Both the position numbers and the translations under genes were made by a program. This document shows, in pieces, positions 17,101-24,561 of a stretch of DNA of 36,468 nt; positions within the stretch are counted from its first letter, which is position 1; the number at the start of each line of letters is the position of its first letter. Location: positions 1-36,468 of the forward strand of contig CAMDLI010000012.1 of the NCBI GenBank assembly GCA_945901615.1. The letters run 5' to 3'. The notes beneath the pieces are model-generated. The model saw only the letters and a program-made list of their open reading frames with translations, searched no databases and was not told where the DNA came from. The DNA is from Spirosoma fluviale. GTDB lineage: Bacteria > Bacteroidota > Bacteroidia > Cytophagales > Cyclobacteriaceae.

Positions 17101-17322
17101 ATCGCAGAGGTTGCGAATCAGGAGGGTGCTATCGGGGTATCGGAGGTGCAGTTCTGTTTCCAAACCACCAAAGTCCATCATCCGAGATCCTAAATTATTT
17201 CCCACAAGAGCGATGCTAGTTCCCTTGGTAAGTTGCAAGGTAGGCTCAGGGCGACAGCCAACGAGTAAGATCCCGGCTAGGACAAAAAAGAAATTCCAGG
17301 GAAGGCAGGTGTATTTTTTCAT
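14164..17322 (-). CDS. Large lipoprotein: degenerate SGNH domain + PVC-type dehydrogenase-like propeller + HEAT-like + cytochrome c
   Basis: A 1052-residue envelope protein (lipobox ending LVGC, C23). Residues of about 30-270 form an SGNH/GDSL-hydrolase-like domain, but block I reads GNN (41-43) instead of GDS, and the late block reads D237-G-S-Q240 where the catalytic His is expected. Only the GFN135 block is preserved, so this domain is probably not a serine hydrolase. Residues of about 370-720 form the 'PVC-type heme-binding/membrane-bound dehydrogenase' propeller (WVATMPSYPHY, repeated EDTNGD-K-DK, NPWGIAFDRFGQ). A HEAT-like helical region follows, then a cytochrome c domain with CSTCH at 932-936. 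The activity is unknown; dehydrogenation of a sugar or alcohol is inferred. It is divergent from the cytochrome lipoprotein at 17524. Confidence 0.88.
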   Translation of the reverse strand: MKKYTCLPWNFFFVLAGILLVGCRPEPTLQLTKGTSIALVGNNLGSRMMDFGGLETELHLRYPDSTLLIRNLCDPGDTPGFRPRSGTNDPWAFPGAEEFQEEYATNSGSEGFFEKPDQWLTRLKADVIIGFFGFNESFQGEAKVQNFKDELEAWILHSKAQRYNGKGAPQLALVSPIAFEDLSQIKDVPNGKLENENLQRYTDAMEEVAKKHQIVFVDAFSPSKSWYAASEEPLTLDGSQLNEAGYEKLAVLLADKVFGKAEQKAITYRDLIQEAVMEKNWFWHNDYKIPNGVHVFGRRYDPFGPDNYPFELEKIRQMTAIRDTAIWEAGQGKVKDLLAADAKTKSLPEVTTNYNPEANGSLNYLYGEDALNSLKVPEGYKIELFASEKEFPDLANPVQLSFDNKGRLWVATMPSYPHYKPGDPRPSDKLLILEDTNGDGKADKQSVYADNLHIPVGFELAAEGVYVSQGPNLILLEDTNGDDKADKKTILLSGFDDHDTHHAISAFAADESGAIYMAEGVFLHTNVETSYGPVRGTNGGFYRFEPKRHKLERVNQVSIPNPWGIAFDRFGQNFYAETSGPNVNWMLPGSTLPRYGNGNFKGPNLIEKDHMVRPTSGLEFISSRHFPDDVQGDLIINNTIGFLGTKQHQMLEDTVGFTTKWRQDLVVSSDRNFRPVDMEIAPDGSLYIVDWHNILIGHMQHNARDPLRDHVHGRIYRVTYPSRPLVTPAKIDGESIPALLENLKLPEYRSRYRTRRELRGRDATAVTTALEKWVKGLDKKDPNYEHQRLEALWVTWGANKVNTPLLKELLASKDYKVRAAATRVLRYSGHQVPDQVQLLTASVQDPHGRVRMEGIAAASWLPAAQGIPILAEAEKQAKDAIWIPGTLETAIAHLNGLSVAQKKEEDIKSSLTGSDRELFVLGKEIYAREGLCSTCHQPDGGGLTASEFPPLRGTPWVTGSPERLIKLVLKGLMGPMEVAGRSYSGQVPMTPHEGMLDDTEVAAVLTYVRNSFGNKATPISANLVKKVREEVKGKKGFWSPQELLKMHPLEKN

Positions 17323-17364
17323 GTGATGATCTGAAAGTTTTGCTAATACTAAGCAGAAAGGAGA

Positions 17365-17377
17365 GCATTGTCAATGC
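17365..17377. promoter_or_regulatory. Perfect dyad GCATTG-T-CAATGC in divergent intergenic region
   Basis: Six-base arms surround a single central base in the 201-bp gap between the two divergent heme lipoprotein genes. The single-base loop is too tight for a terminator, so a protein-binding operator shared by both promoters is the more natural reading. Confidence 0.4.
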
Positions 17378-17523
17378 CTTTTTGATATACCGGTTAGGTT
17401 GGTTGGAGCTTTAGGTTTCCGTTTGTAAAAAAACTTATCCAAACTTGCTTTTATCGACTTAAATTTTTTCTCATCTTGAATTGGTAAAATAGTATTTTTC
17501 AAAAAGCAATACACCCAGCCTTT

Positions 17524-20205
17524 ATGTTTCGTAGATCCAACTTCCAGCCAATTTTAGTACTTGGTCTATTTTTAACCCTCGCCTTTGGCTGCGCCAAAAA
17601 AGAGGAAGTCCGGCAGCTCACCGGTAATCCCAAACTAGATAAGCTTAAACTGCCCGATGGCTTTGTGGCCGAATTGCTCTACAGCCCTGGGGAAAATGAG
17701 CAGGGATCTTGGGTAGCCATGACCTTTGATGACAAAGGACGCATGATTACTTCCGATCAGTATGGATTCCTCTATCGCCTGGAACTGCCTCCAGTTGGTT
17801 CGGACTCCAGTCAAAAAGCCAAGGTTGAAAAGTTGGTGGTAGGAAATATGGCCGACTCTCTGGTGGGCATGGGCTATGCGCAAGGATTGCTGTACGCCTT
17901 CAATTCACTTTACGTGATGGTGAACCACAATCCCAATGAAAAATTTAGCCAACCTACAGGACTCTACAGAATTCAAGACCTAGATGGGGACGATCAATTT
18001 GAATCCATTACCCAGATTCGAGAGCTCAAGGGAGAGCAGGGCGAGCATGGGCCTCACTCCATGAAGGTCACTCCTGATGGAAAGGGAATTTACTTGATTG
18101 CAGGTAACCATGTGGATGTGCCTGAAATGAATTCCTATCGTCTGCCAAGGGTATGGCAAGAGGACAACCTATTTCCATTGATCAAAGATCCAAGAGGCCA
18201 TGCAAATGATAGAATGGCACCTGGAGGATGGATCGCTCGAATTAACCCTGAGGGAACAGATTGGGAATTGATTTCTGCAGGCTACCGAAATGCCTTTGAT
18301 TTTGATGTCAACGAGGTGGGTGACATTTTTGCCTACGATGCGGACATGGAATGGGATTTTGGAATGCCTTGGTACCGTCCTACGCGCATCAACCATGCTA
18401 CAAGTGGGTCTGAGTTTGGTTGGAGAACGGGTAATTCCAAGTGGTCTCCAAACTATCCTGACAACCTTCCTGCAGTACTCAATATCGGTCAAGGATCGCC
18501 TACGAACGCCATGTTTGGCTTTGAAGCTAATTTTCCGAGCAAGTATAAAAAAGCACTCTATACATTTGACTGGAGCTTTGGAATCATTTATGCCATTCAC
18601 CTTACTCCAAATGGCGCTACCTATGACGCCACAGCTGAGGAGTTTATTTCAGGTTCTCCACTCCCGCTCACAGATGGAATTATTGGTCCAGATGGCGCAT
18701 TTTACTTTGCCACAGGCGGTAGAAGACTTGAATCTGATCTGTATCGTGTAACCTACAAGGGCGAGCTAGATACCTATGTTCCTATGACAGAAGCAGATCT
18801 TCCAAAGGAGGCAAAGATTCGTAGAGAATTGGAGCAGTATCATCGGAAAGGAGCTCCTGCCGAAGGGATAGAAAAGGCCTGGGCCCAGCTTGGTCATGAA
18901 GATCGCTATGTGCAGTACGCTGCAAGATTGGTTTTGGAGCATCAGCCTGTTGCTTCCTGGAAGGGAAAGGCCTTGGCCGAGCCTGATGCAGCTAAGAAAA
19001 TGCAAGCAATTCTTGCGCTTGCTCGGCATGGCTCAAGTGCTGATGCTGCAGCCATGTTCAACAGCTTGATGCAAGTAGACTACAAGAAGCTCTCCTCCAA
19101 AGAAAAGCAAGACCTACTCCGCACTTTTGAGGTGCTTTTGGCTCGTCATGGCTCAAATGCGGAAGCGATAAAGCCTCAATTGATCGCTTACTTGGATCCC
19201 CATTACCCAGCAAATGATAACCTGCTAGATCGCTCACTCGCTATCCTTTTGGTTCACTTGGATGCGCCTACTGCGGTGAGCAAAACCCTTGCCTTGCTTG
19301 AAAATGCGAAGGACGATCCCGACTATCAAAAGACCTTTACCGAATCTTCGGATTTGATTTTGCGAAATCCTCAGTATGGATTGGATATTGCGAATATGCT
19401 CGCCAATGTACCACCTGCGCAAGCCACCTTCTATGCTACCGTTTTGGGTGGCGCGGATAAAGGCTGGACTGCTGCTCAGCGAACCGAATATTTTGGATGG
19501 ATCAAAAATGCCCTCACTGCTTATAAAGGAGGGCGAAGCTATGTAGGCTTCCTCGATCGTGCTCGAAAAATGGCCTTGGCCTCTGTGGATAAGGCAGATT
19601 TTGAGAAATACGACGAACTATCAGGCGGTAAATTACTTACGGAGAGCGGAAATGATATTATAGATTCAAGTGTTCAACCTGAAGGCCCAGGTCGTCGCTG
19701 GACTCTGGAAGAAGCAGAGCCCCTCGTAGCAAATCTAGTGGGTCGTGATTTGGTTAAGGGAAAAGCGATGTATGCCGCTACCCTATGTCAGTCCTGCCAC
19801 ACCATGAAGGGCGAAGGTGGAGCAATTGGCCCGGATTTGAGCCAGTTGGGAACCCGTTTTTCTGCCAAAGACATCTTGGTGGCTACTATAGATCCTAACG
19901 CCACCATTTCCGATCAATACCAATCTACGGTTCTCGAACTCAAAGCGGGAGGCTCAATTTTGGGTAAAATCAATGATGAGGATGCGAAGAATTATTACAT
20001 TTCTCAAAATCCATTTGCTCCAAACGATATAAAAACCGTTTCCAAAAGCACCGTAGAGCTGAAGAAAAATGGGGATGTGTCTATCATGATGCCAGGGTTG
20101 ATCAATCGACTCAATGAGGAGGAATTGAAGGACTTGATGGCCTACCTCATCTCAGGGGGGAATGCCAATCATGCCGTATACAAGCAACCTCTTACACAAA
20201 AATGA
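17524..20205 (+). CDS. Large lipoprotein: sorbosone-dehydrogenase-like propeller, HEAT-like region, C-terminal heme-binding domain
   Basis: An 893-residue lipoprotein (lipobox ending LAFGC, C23). Residues of about 35-420 form a propeller of the soluble glucose/sorbosone dehydrogenase and NHL-like type (MITSDQYGFLYRLELP, YRIQDLDGDDQFE, GPHSMKVTPDGKGIYLIAGNH). A helical HEAT-like stretch covers about 430-700. The C-terminal c-type heme domain has CQSCH at 755-759 followed by GEGGAIGPDLSQLG and a long tail, as in the Pirellula/Verrucomicrobium heme-binding family (TIGR02603-like). The gene overlaps the DUF1080 gene by 4 bases, so the two are made together. An envelope sugar or glycoside dehydrogenase passing electrons to the respiratory chain is a reasonable inference, but unproven. 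Confidence 0.88.
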   Translation: MFRRSNFQPILVLGLFLTLAFGCAKKEEVRQLTGNPKLDKLKLPDGFVAELLYSPGENEQGSWVAMTFDDKGRMITSDQYGFLYRLELPPVGSDSSQKAKVEKLVVGNMADSLVGMGYAQGLLYAFNSLYVMVNHNPNEKFSQPTGLYRIQDLDGDDQFESITQIRELKGEQGEHGPHSMKVTPDGKGIYLIAGNHVDVPEMNSYRLPRVWQEDNLFPLIKDPRGHANDRMAPGGWIARINPEGTDWELISAGYRNAFDFDVNEVGDIFAYDADMEWDFGMPWYRPTRINHATSGSEFGWRTGNSKWSPNYPDNLPAVLNIGQGSPTNAMFGFEANFPSKYKKALYTFDWSFGIIYAIHLTPNGATYDATAEEFISGSPLPLTDGIIGPDGAFYFATGGRRLESDLYRVTYKGELDTYVPMTEADLPKEAKIRRELEQYHRKGAPAEGIEKAWAQLGHEDRYVQYAARLVLEHQPVASWKGKALAEPDAAKKMQAILALARHGSSADAAAMFNSLMQVDYKKLSSKEKQDLLRTFEVLLARHGSNAEAIKPQLIAYLDPHYPANDNLLDRSLAILLVHLDAPTAVSKTLALLENAKDDPDYQKTFTESSDLILRNPQYGLDIANMLANVPPAQATFYATVLGGADKGWTAAQRTEYFGWIKNALTAYKGGRSYVGFLDRARKMALASVDKADFEKYDELSGGKLLTESGNDIIDSSVQPEGPGRRWTLEEAEPLVANLVGRDLVKGKAMYAATLCQSCHTMKGEGGAIGPDLSQLGTRFSAKDILVATIDPNATISDQYQSTVLELKAGGSILGKINDEDAKNYYISQNPFAPNDIKTVSKSTVELKKNGDVSIMMPGLINRLNEEELKDLMAYLISGGNANHAVYKQPLTQK

Positions 20206-20993
20206 TTGGCTCCATGACGCTCAGAATTTGGGGGGTCCTAGGCTTGTTGATGCTTGCCTCCTGGATATCCTGGACCTTGTCTCTAGAGTCCAGCAGCTCA
20301 GCACAGGCATCTGAGCAGCAGGCTGACTTCATCTCTCTTTTTGATGGAAAAAGTCTTGATGGTTGGGAATTTGATCCGGTTTACTGGTCAGTAAAAGACG
20401 AGGCGATCGTGGGAGAAATTACCGCTACAACGCTTCTTAAGAATAATACCTTCATCATCTGGAAGGGTGGAGAGCTCGGAGATTTTGAGTTGAAGGTGGA
20501 TTTTTGGATTTCAGAAAAAGGAAACTCCGGGGTGCAATACCGAAGTGATCGATTCGCAGAGTTGCCTTATGCCCTACGAGGCTACCAAGCAGACATCGAT
20601 GGGGGCAATCTCTACACGGGCCAAAATTACGAAGAGCGGAAGCGGACGACCTTGGCTTACCGAGGTCAGAAGACTCAAATAGCTGCGGCACCAGATTCCA
20701 TCACCTCAATTGGTGGATATGTGCGCAACAATGCATGGAAAGGATTGAACCTTGTGAATGAGTTGGGTGACCGCGCTGCATTAGGGAACCTGATCAAAAA
20801 GGGGGAATGGAACACGATTCATATCGTGGCTAAGGGCAATGTGATGAAGCATTATGTCAACGGCACGCTGATGAGTGAAGTACTGGACGAGGATGCTAAA
20901 AACAGAAAACTGAGTGGTTTATTTGGTTTTCAAGTCCATGTAGGCCCTCCCATGAAGGTGATGTTCAAGAATATTCTTTTGAAAAAGGGATAG
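20202..20993 (+). CDS. Exported DUF1080 / 3-keto-disaccharide hydrolase family protein
   Basis: A 263-residue protein with an N-terminal hydrophobic export segment (about 8-28), then a concanavalin-like jelly-roll domain of the DUF1080 family (Pfam name 3keto-disac_hyd). Typical blocks are FISLFDGKSLDGWEF at the start, GELGDFELKVDFWISEKGNSGVQYRSD in the middle, and LSGLFGFQVHVGPPMKVMFKNILLK at the end. Characterised relatives cleave 3-keto-glycosides by elimination/hydration. The start at 20202 overlaps the upstream stop (ATGA); a second Met four residues on is possible. Coupling to a heme-bearing dehydrogenase-like protein suggests sequential oxidation and cleavage of a glycoside in the envelope. 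Confidence 0.9.
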   Translation: MIGSMTLRIWGVLGLLMLASWISWTLSLESSSSAQASEQQADFISLFDGKSLDGWEFDPVYWSVKDEAIVGEITATTLLKNNTFIIWKGGELGDFELKVDFWISEKGNSGVQYRSDRFAELPYALRGYQADIDGGNLYTGQNYEERKRTTLAYRGQKTQIAAAPDSITSIGGYVRNNAWKGLNLVNELGDRAALGNLIKKGEWNTIHIVAKGNVMKHYVNGTLMSEVLDEDAKNRKLSGLFGFQVHVGPPMKVMFKNILLKKG

Positions 20994-21030
20994 GGCGACT
21001 AGCTCAATCATGGGTTTTACGGAATAAAAA

Positions 21031-22086
21031 ATGAAGCATAAGGATTCTCAAAATTGGAAGCATACGCTCTCCAACTCCCAGCAACTGGGAGGTATTGAAA
21101 CTTCCGTTTTGGACAATGGTGCAGGTCGAGGAGTTCGAATCGCTTGGATCAATACGGGTACGGGGCTTCGCTACAAGGTGGTGCTTGACCGTGGAATGGA
21201 TATTTTGGATGCCTTTTTCAATGAATATAGCCTGGCATGGATTTCTCACGCTGGCCTCACTGCTCCCCAACCCTTTTCCAACCAAGGCATAGATTGGCTT
21301 CGCACCTTTGGTGGAGGCTTATTGACTACCTGCGGATTATCCAATGCCGGTCCTCCCAATTCCGATGCGAATGGATCAAGAGGATTGCATGGCAATTATT
21401 CCAATCTATCCGCCGAAATCATTTCCATCAAGCAGCCCGATATTTTCTCTGGGGATTTGGGTTTTGAATTGGTTGGGAAAGTTACCGAAAGCAGCACCTT
21501 CGGTCCAAGTTTGGAACTCGTTCGACGGATCTCAGGAATAATCGGATCTGCAGAAATTAGGATTCACGATCAAGTCACAAATCGAGGGAATGCAAAAGCT
21601 CCTCACATGCTCTTGTACCATATCAATTGTGGATGGCCATTGATTGATGAAGGAACGCGAATTGTCTGGAAGGGTGACCTGCAACCAAGACTTGGAGAGT
21701 CGGACATTCGTCAAAATTCCAGAAAAGATGGATTCAGACACTGTCCAGCTCCTATGGACAGCCATGCTGGCTTTGGGGAAGAGGTAGCCTTTATTGACCC
21801 GCAGGGAGATAAGGAGCAACAAGTAGTTTGCGGCTATGTCAACGATCAATTGGGATTGGGATTAAAGATTTCCTTTTCCAAAACCCAGTTGCCCTGGCTC
21901 ATCAATTGGCAGCATTGGGGGAAAAATGAATACGTAACTGCGCTTGAGCCGGCTACAAATCCTCCGATTGGACAGGCTGCTGCACAAGCGAATCAAAGCT
22001 TACTAGTACTGGAGCCCGGCGAAACCCGAAGTTATGACCTCCACTTCAGCGTATTGTTAGGTGAGGCTGCTCGAGAATTCGCTTGA
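21031..22086 (+). CDS. DUF4432 aldose-1-epimerase-like protein
   Basis: A 351-residue galactose-mutarotase-like protein of the DUF4432 group, without a signal peptide and so cytoplasmic. The features are VVLDRGMDILDAFFNEYSLAW, then FGGGLLTTCGLSNAG, GLHGNYSNLSAEI, MLLYHINCGWPL and ALEPATNPPIG, which form the sugar-binding sandwich. Mutarotation or epimerisation of a sugar is the expected chemistry, but substrate and direction are not known. It follows the DUF1080 gene by 37 bases and probably belongs to the same transcript. The next gene is 82 bases further, separated by an A-rich leader. Confidence 0.88.
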   Translation: MKHKDSQNWKHTLSNSQQLGGIETSVLDNGAGRGVRIAWINTGTGLRYKVVLDRGMDILDAFFNEYSLAWISHAGLTAPQPFSNQGIDWLRTFGGGLLTTCGLSNAGPPNSDANGSRGLHGNYSNLSAEIISIKQPDIFSGDLGFELVGKVTESSTFGPSLELVRRISGIIGSAEIRIHDQVTNRGNAKAPHMLLYHINCGWPLIDEGTRIVWKGDLQPRLGESDIRQNSRKDGFRHCPAPMDSHAGFGEEVAFIDPQGDKEQQVVCGYVNDQLGLGLKISFSKTQLPWLINWQHWGKNEYVTALEPATNPPIGQAAAQANQSLLVLEPGETRSYDLHFSVLLGEAAREFA

Positions 22087-22147
22087 CCCAGTTTGAAATG
22101 AACTGCCGCTTATAGAATGATTTAAAAGAAAAAAATAGACTACTACC

Positions 22148-22161
22148 ACTAACCCAAAATA
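22148..22161 (+). promoter_or_regulatory. Leader element ACTAACCCAAAATA before the cupin gene (copy 1)
   Basis: The same 14 bases occur before the TIM-barrel gene at 23414-23427. Here the element ends 7 bases before the start codon. It has no Shine-Dalgarno character and is A-rich, as in many Bacteroidota translation-initiation regions. Confidence 0.45.
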
Positions 22162-22168
22162 CAGACCT

Positions 22169-23377
22169 ATGAGTTTTGCCAAAAAAGCGCTCGAACAGGG
22201 CGAAGGAATTGTACGATTGACCCCCACCTGGGTACCCCGATCTTTTTGTGTGCCGGGACGAAGAATTAAACTGCACCCTGACGATTACTATGCCTTTGGA
22301 GGCATGCGTGGAGGAATCGATGAACGCTGGTTTTCCTCTACCACTGCTGCTCAAAATGGGCCACTGACTTCAAAAAATGAAGGCTTAAGTCACATTGCCC
22401 TAGAGGATGGCGGAAAAGTAACCCTAGGGCTCCTCAAGGATGCAGTGGAGGAACTGGGTGCTGACCTGATCGGCTCTCGCCTATGGAATGAGTTCAAGTC
22501 CTGGCCCATGTACTCCAAATTTTTTGACAACATGGGGCCTTTGCCGCACCACATTCACCCTTCTGATGAATTTGGCAAATTGACGGGTCAAAATGGAAAG
22601 CCAGAGGCCTACTATTTTCCCCCACAAGTGAATAACCATGGAGGAGATTTCCCCTACACCTTCTTTGGCATAGCACCAGGAACGAGCAAGGAGACGATCT
22701 TGGATTGCTTGAAAAATTTCAACAAAGGGGACAACAAGATCACCAATTACTCCCAGGCGTTTCGCTTGCAGCCGGGCACGGGTTGGGATGTACCTCCAGG
22801 GATGCTTCATGCGCCAGGCAGCATGTGTACCTACGAACCCCAAAAAGCCTCCGACATCTTTGCCATGTACCAATCCTTGGTAAATGAAGCCATTATTCCG
22901 GATGAGTTGCTCTGGAATGCTTGTCCAAAAAACCGCTGGGGAGACTACGAACTCTTGTTGGAGATGATCGACTGGGATCTCAACGTCAATCCCAACTTGA
23001 TGGACAACCACTACATGGAACCCAAGCCAGTAGCGGATTCCGCTCAAATGCAGGCTGCGGGCTACCAGGAAACCTGGATTTGCTACCGTTCTCATGACTA
23101 CAGTGCCAAGGAACTTACTGTGCTTCCTGGGCAGACCGTCGTGATTCGAGATGCAGCAGCCTATGGCATGATCATGATGCAAGGGCATGGAAAAATGGGT
23201 GCTTGGGATATTGAAACTCCTTCGTTGATCCGTTTTGGCCAATTGACCCAAGATGAATATTTTGTATCCGAAGCCGCTGCGAAGTCAGGAGTAAAAATCA
23301 CCAACACCTCCAAATCAGATCCTATTGTGATGCTCAAGCATTTTGGGCCCAAGAATCCTGATTTGACTGTATTGTGA
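22169..23377 (+). CDS. Cupin-fold protein similar to class I mannose-6-phosphate isomerase
   Basis: A 402-residue cytoplasmic protein with two cupin-like halves. The metal site of the type I phosphomannose isomerase fold is recognisable as LPHHIHPSDEFG (H128, H130 and E134 the likely ligands), with GTGWDVPPGMLHAPGS supplying H214. The second half (about 300-400) has another cupin-like barrel (LTVLPGQTVVIRDAAAYGMIMMQGHG). It is probably a sugar isomerase or sugar-binding enzyme, but substrate cannot be assigned. It lies between an epimerase-like gene and a TIM-barrel isomerase-like gene on the same strand, so it belongs to the carbohydrate pathway. Confidence 0.85.
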   Translation: MSFAKKALEQGEGIVRLTPTWVPRSFCVPGRRIKLHPDDYYAFGGMRGGIDERWFSSTTAAQNGPLTSKNEGLSHIALEDGGKVTLGLLKDAVEELGADLIGSRLWNEFKSWPMYSKFFDNMGPLPHHIHPSDEFGKLTGQNGKPEAYYFPPQVNNHGGDFPYTFFGIAPGTSKETILDCLKNFNKGDNKITNYSQAFRLQPGTGWDVPPGMLHAPGSMCTYEPQKASDIFAMYQSLVNEAIIPDELLWNACPKNRWGDYELLLEMIDWDLNVNPNLMDNHYMEPKPVADSAQMQAAGYQETWICYRSHDYSAKELTVLPGQTVVIRDAAAYGMIMMQGHGKMGAWDIETPSLIRFGQLTQDEYFVSEAAAKSGVKITNTSKSDPIVMLKHFGPKNPDLTVL

Positions 23378-23413
23378 TTTAAATATTAGAAAAAGTTTTA
23401 GTTGAACTACGTT

Positions 23414-23427
23414 ACTAACCCAAAATA
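23414..23427 (+). promoter_or_regulatory. Leader element ACTAACCCAAAATA before the TIM-barrel gene (copy 2)
   Basis: Identical to 22148-22161 and ending 3 bases before the start codon of the next gene. The repetition in the same position suggests a shared translation or regulatory signal. Confidence 0.45.
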
Positions 23428-23430
23428 GCA

Positions 23431-24447
23431 ATGAATACATTACCCAAACTGCACAATGCCACTTGGCCTGGATTGGTTGGAAAAGGTCCAGACTCAGAGC
23501 CAGTAATCGCCTTTGATCAGTTACTCGAAATGACCGCTGCAGCTGAAGTGGGCGGAGTCAAATTTGATGGAATTGATGTGGGCTTACTCGAACCACATAT
23601 TTACCTCGATCAGGCCGAAGAAGCTAAAAAGCTAGCGGACAAAGTTTCCAAACATGGACTTAAAGTAGGTTCCCTCGTAGCCCCAATCTGGGCAGGCTCC
23701 TCCATGGGTACAGCCGATCAGCGCAAAACTTTTGTGGAAATGGTCCGCAAGTCTTGCGAATTTGGACAGCAACTGAAGGCGCTTGGCGTCAGGGATTATG
23801 GAATCGTACGAATTGACTCCGCTGCAGGCGTATCCGACTGGGCCAAGGACCCACTCGGCAATTCCAAATTGATTGCCAAGACTTTCCAGGAAGCTGCCGA
23901 TGTTGCAGCTGGCTATGGAGAAAAGTTGGCCGCAGAAGGAGAAATCTGCTGGGGTGGCATGCACAGCTGGAAGCACATGGTCGAATTGCTAGAAATGACC
24001 GATCGAAAGAATGTGGGTTTCCAGGCCGACATGTCCCACACCTTCCTATATACCCTAGGTTACAATGCCCCGGAGCACCGCATTCTGCCAGTAGATGCAG
24101 ATTTGAAGGATAGAGAAGTGATCAAAGCTGCCATAAAAACAGTTTCAGATGCACTGCGCCCTTGGACCATCGACTTTCACGTGGCCCAGAATGACGGGTC
24201 GGTGTTTGGATCTGGATCGCACGATAAAACTGGCCGTCACTGCCAGGCTACCGATCCAAATGGACTGCTCGATATCGCCCATGATGCAGGGTACTGGATG
24301 CGAGATGCTGCTGGGAATTACAACCAAGCCTTGACCCACATTTGCTGGGATGGCTGCATGTTCCCCAATGCCGTCATGGAAAAGCAGCAAACTTGGAACG
24401 ACATCCTGGCTGCGATGATCGCAGTTCGTACTGCACAGGGACATTGA
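23431..24447 (+). CDS. Sugar phosphate isomerase/epimerase, xylose-isomerase-like TIM barrel
   Basis: A 338-residue TIM-barrel protein of the AP endonuclease-2/xylose-isomerase-like superfamily (IolE/IolI-type), cytoplasmic. Probable metal ligands are E171 in EGEICWGG, D200 and H203 in GFQADMSH, and D248/H250 in [21 protein letters not shown] is a further His-rich loop. Such enzymes isomerise or epimerise keto-sugars or inosose-type compounds. The gene follows the cupin gene by 53 bases with the shared leader motif and precedes the Gfo/Idh oxidoreductase, a common pairing in keto-sugar pathways. Substrate unknown. Confidence 0.9.
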   Translation: MNTLPKLHNATWPGLVGKGPDSEPVIAFDQLLEMTAAAEVGGVKFDGIDVGLLEPHIYLDQAEEAKKLADKVSKHGLKVGSLVAPIWAGSSMGTADQRKTFVEMVRKSCEFGQQLKALGVRDYGIVRIDSAAGVSDWAKDPLGNSKLIAKTFQEAADVAAGYGEKLAAEGEICWGGMHSWKHMVELLEMTDRKNVGFQADMSHTFLYTLGYNAPEHRILPVDADLKDREVIKAAIKTVSDALRPWTIDFHVAQNDGSVFGSGSHDKTGRHCQATDPNGLLDIAHDAGYWMRDAAGNYNQALTHICWDGCMFPNAVMEKQQTWNDILAAMIAVRTAQGH

Positions 24448-24561
24448 GGCTGAGGGCTGTGAATTTGTTCTTGCGGCTGCCTTAGCCCAATTAAATCTAC
24501 TGTCACTTACCTAATAACTGAATACTAGAGATCTTTCTTTTACATCATTCTTACTAGAAAA

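Noticed and set aside
22481-23251. 256-codon open frame on the minus strand
   Set aside because: It lies wholly inside the cupin gene, which has clear family motifs. The translated antisense protein shows no domain and is rich in residues expected from a shadow frame.
24447-24490. Stem GGCTGAGG/CCTTAGCC after the TIM-barrel gene
   Set aside because: The loop is long, one pair is G-T, and no T-run follows. The downstream gene is on the same strand and may be cotranscribed.
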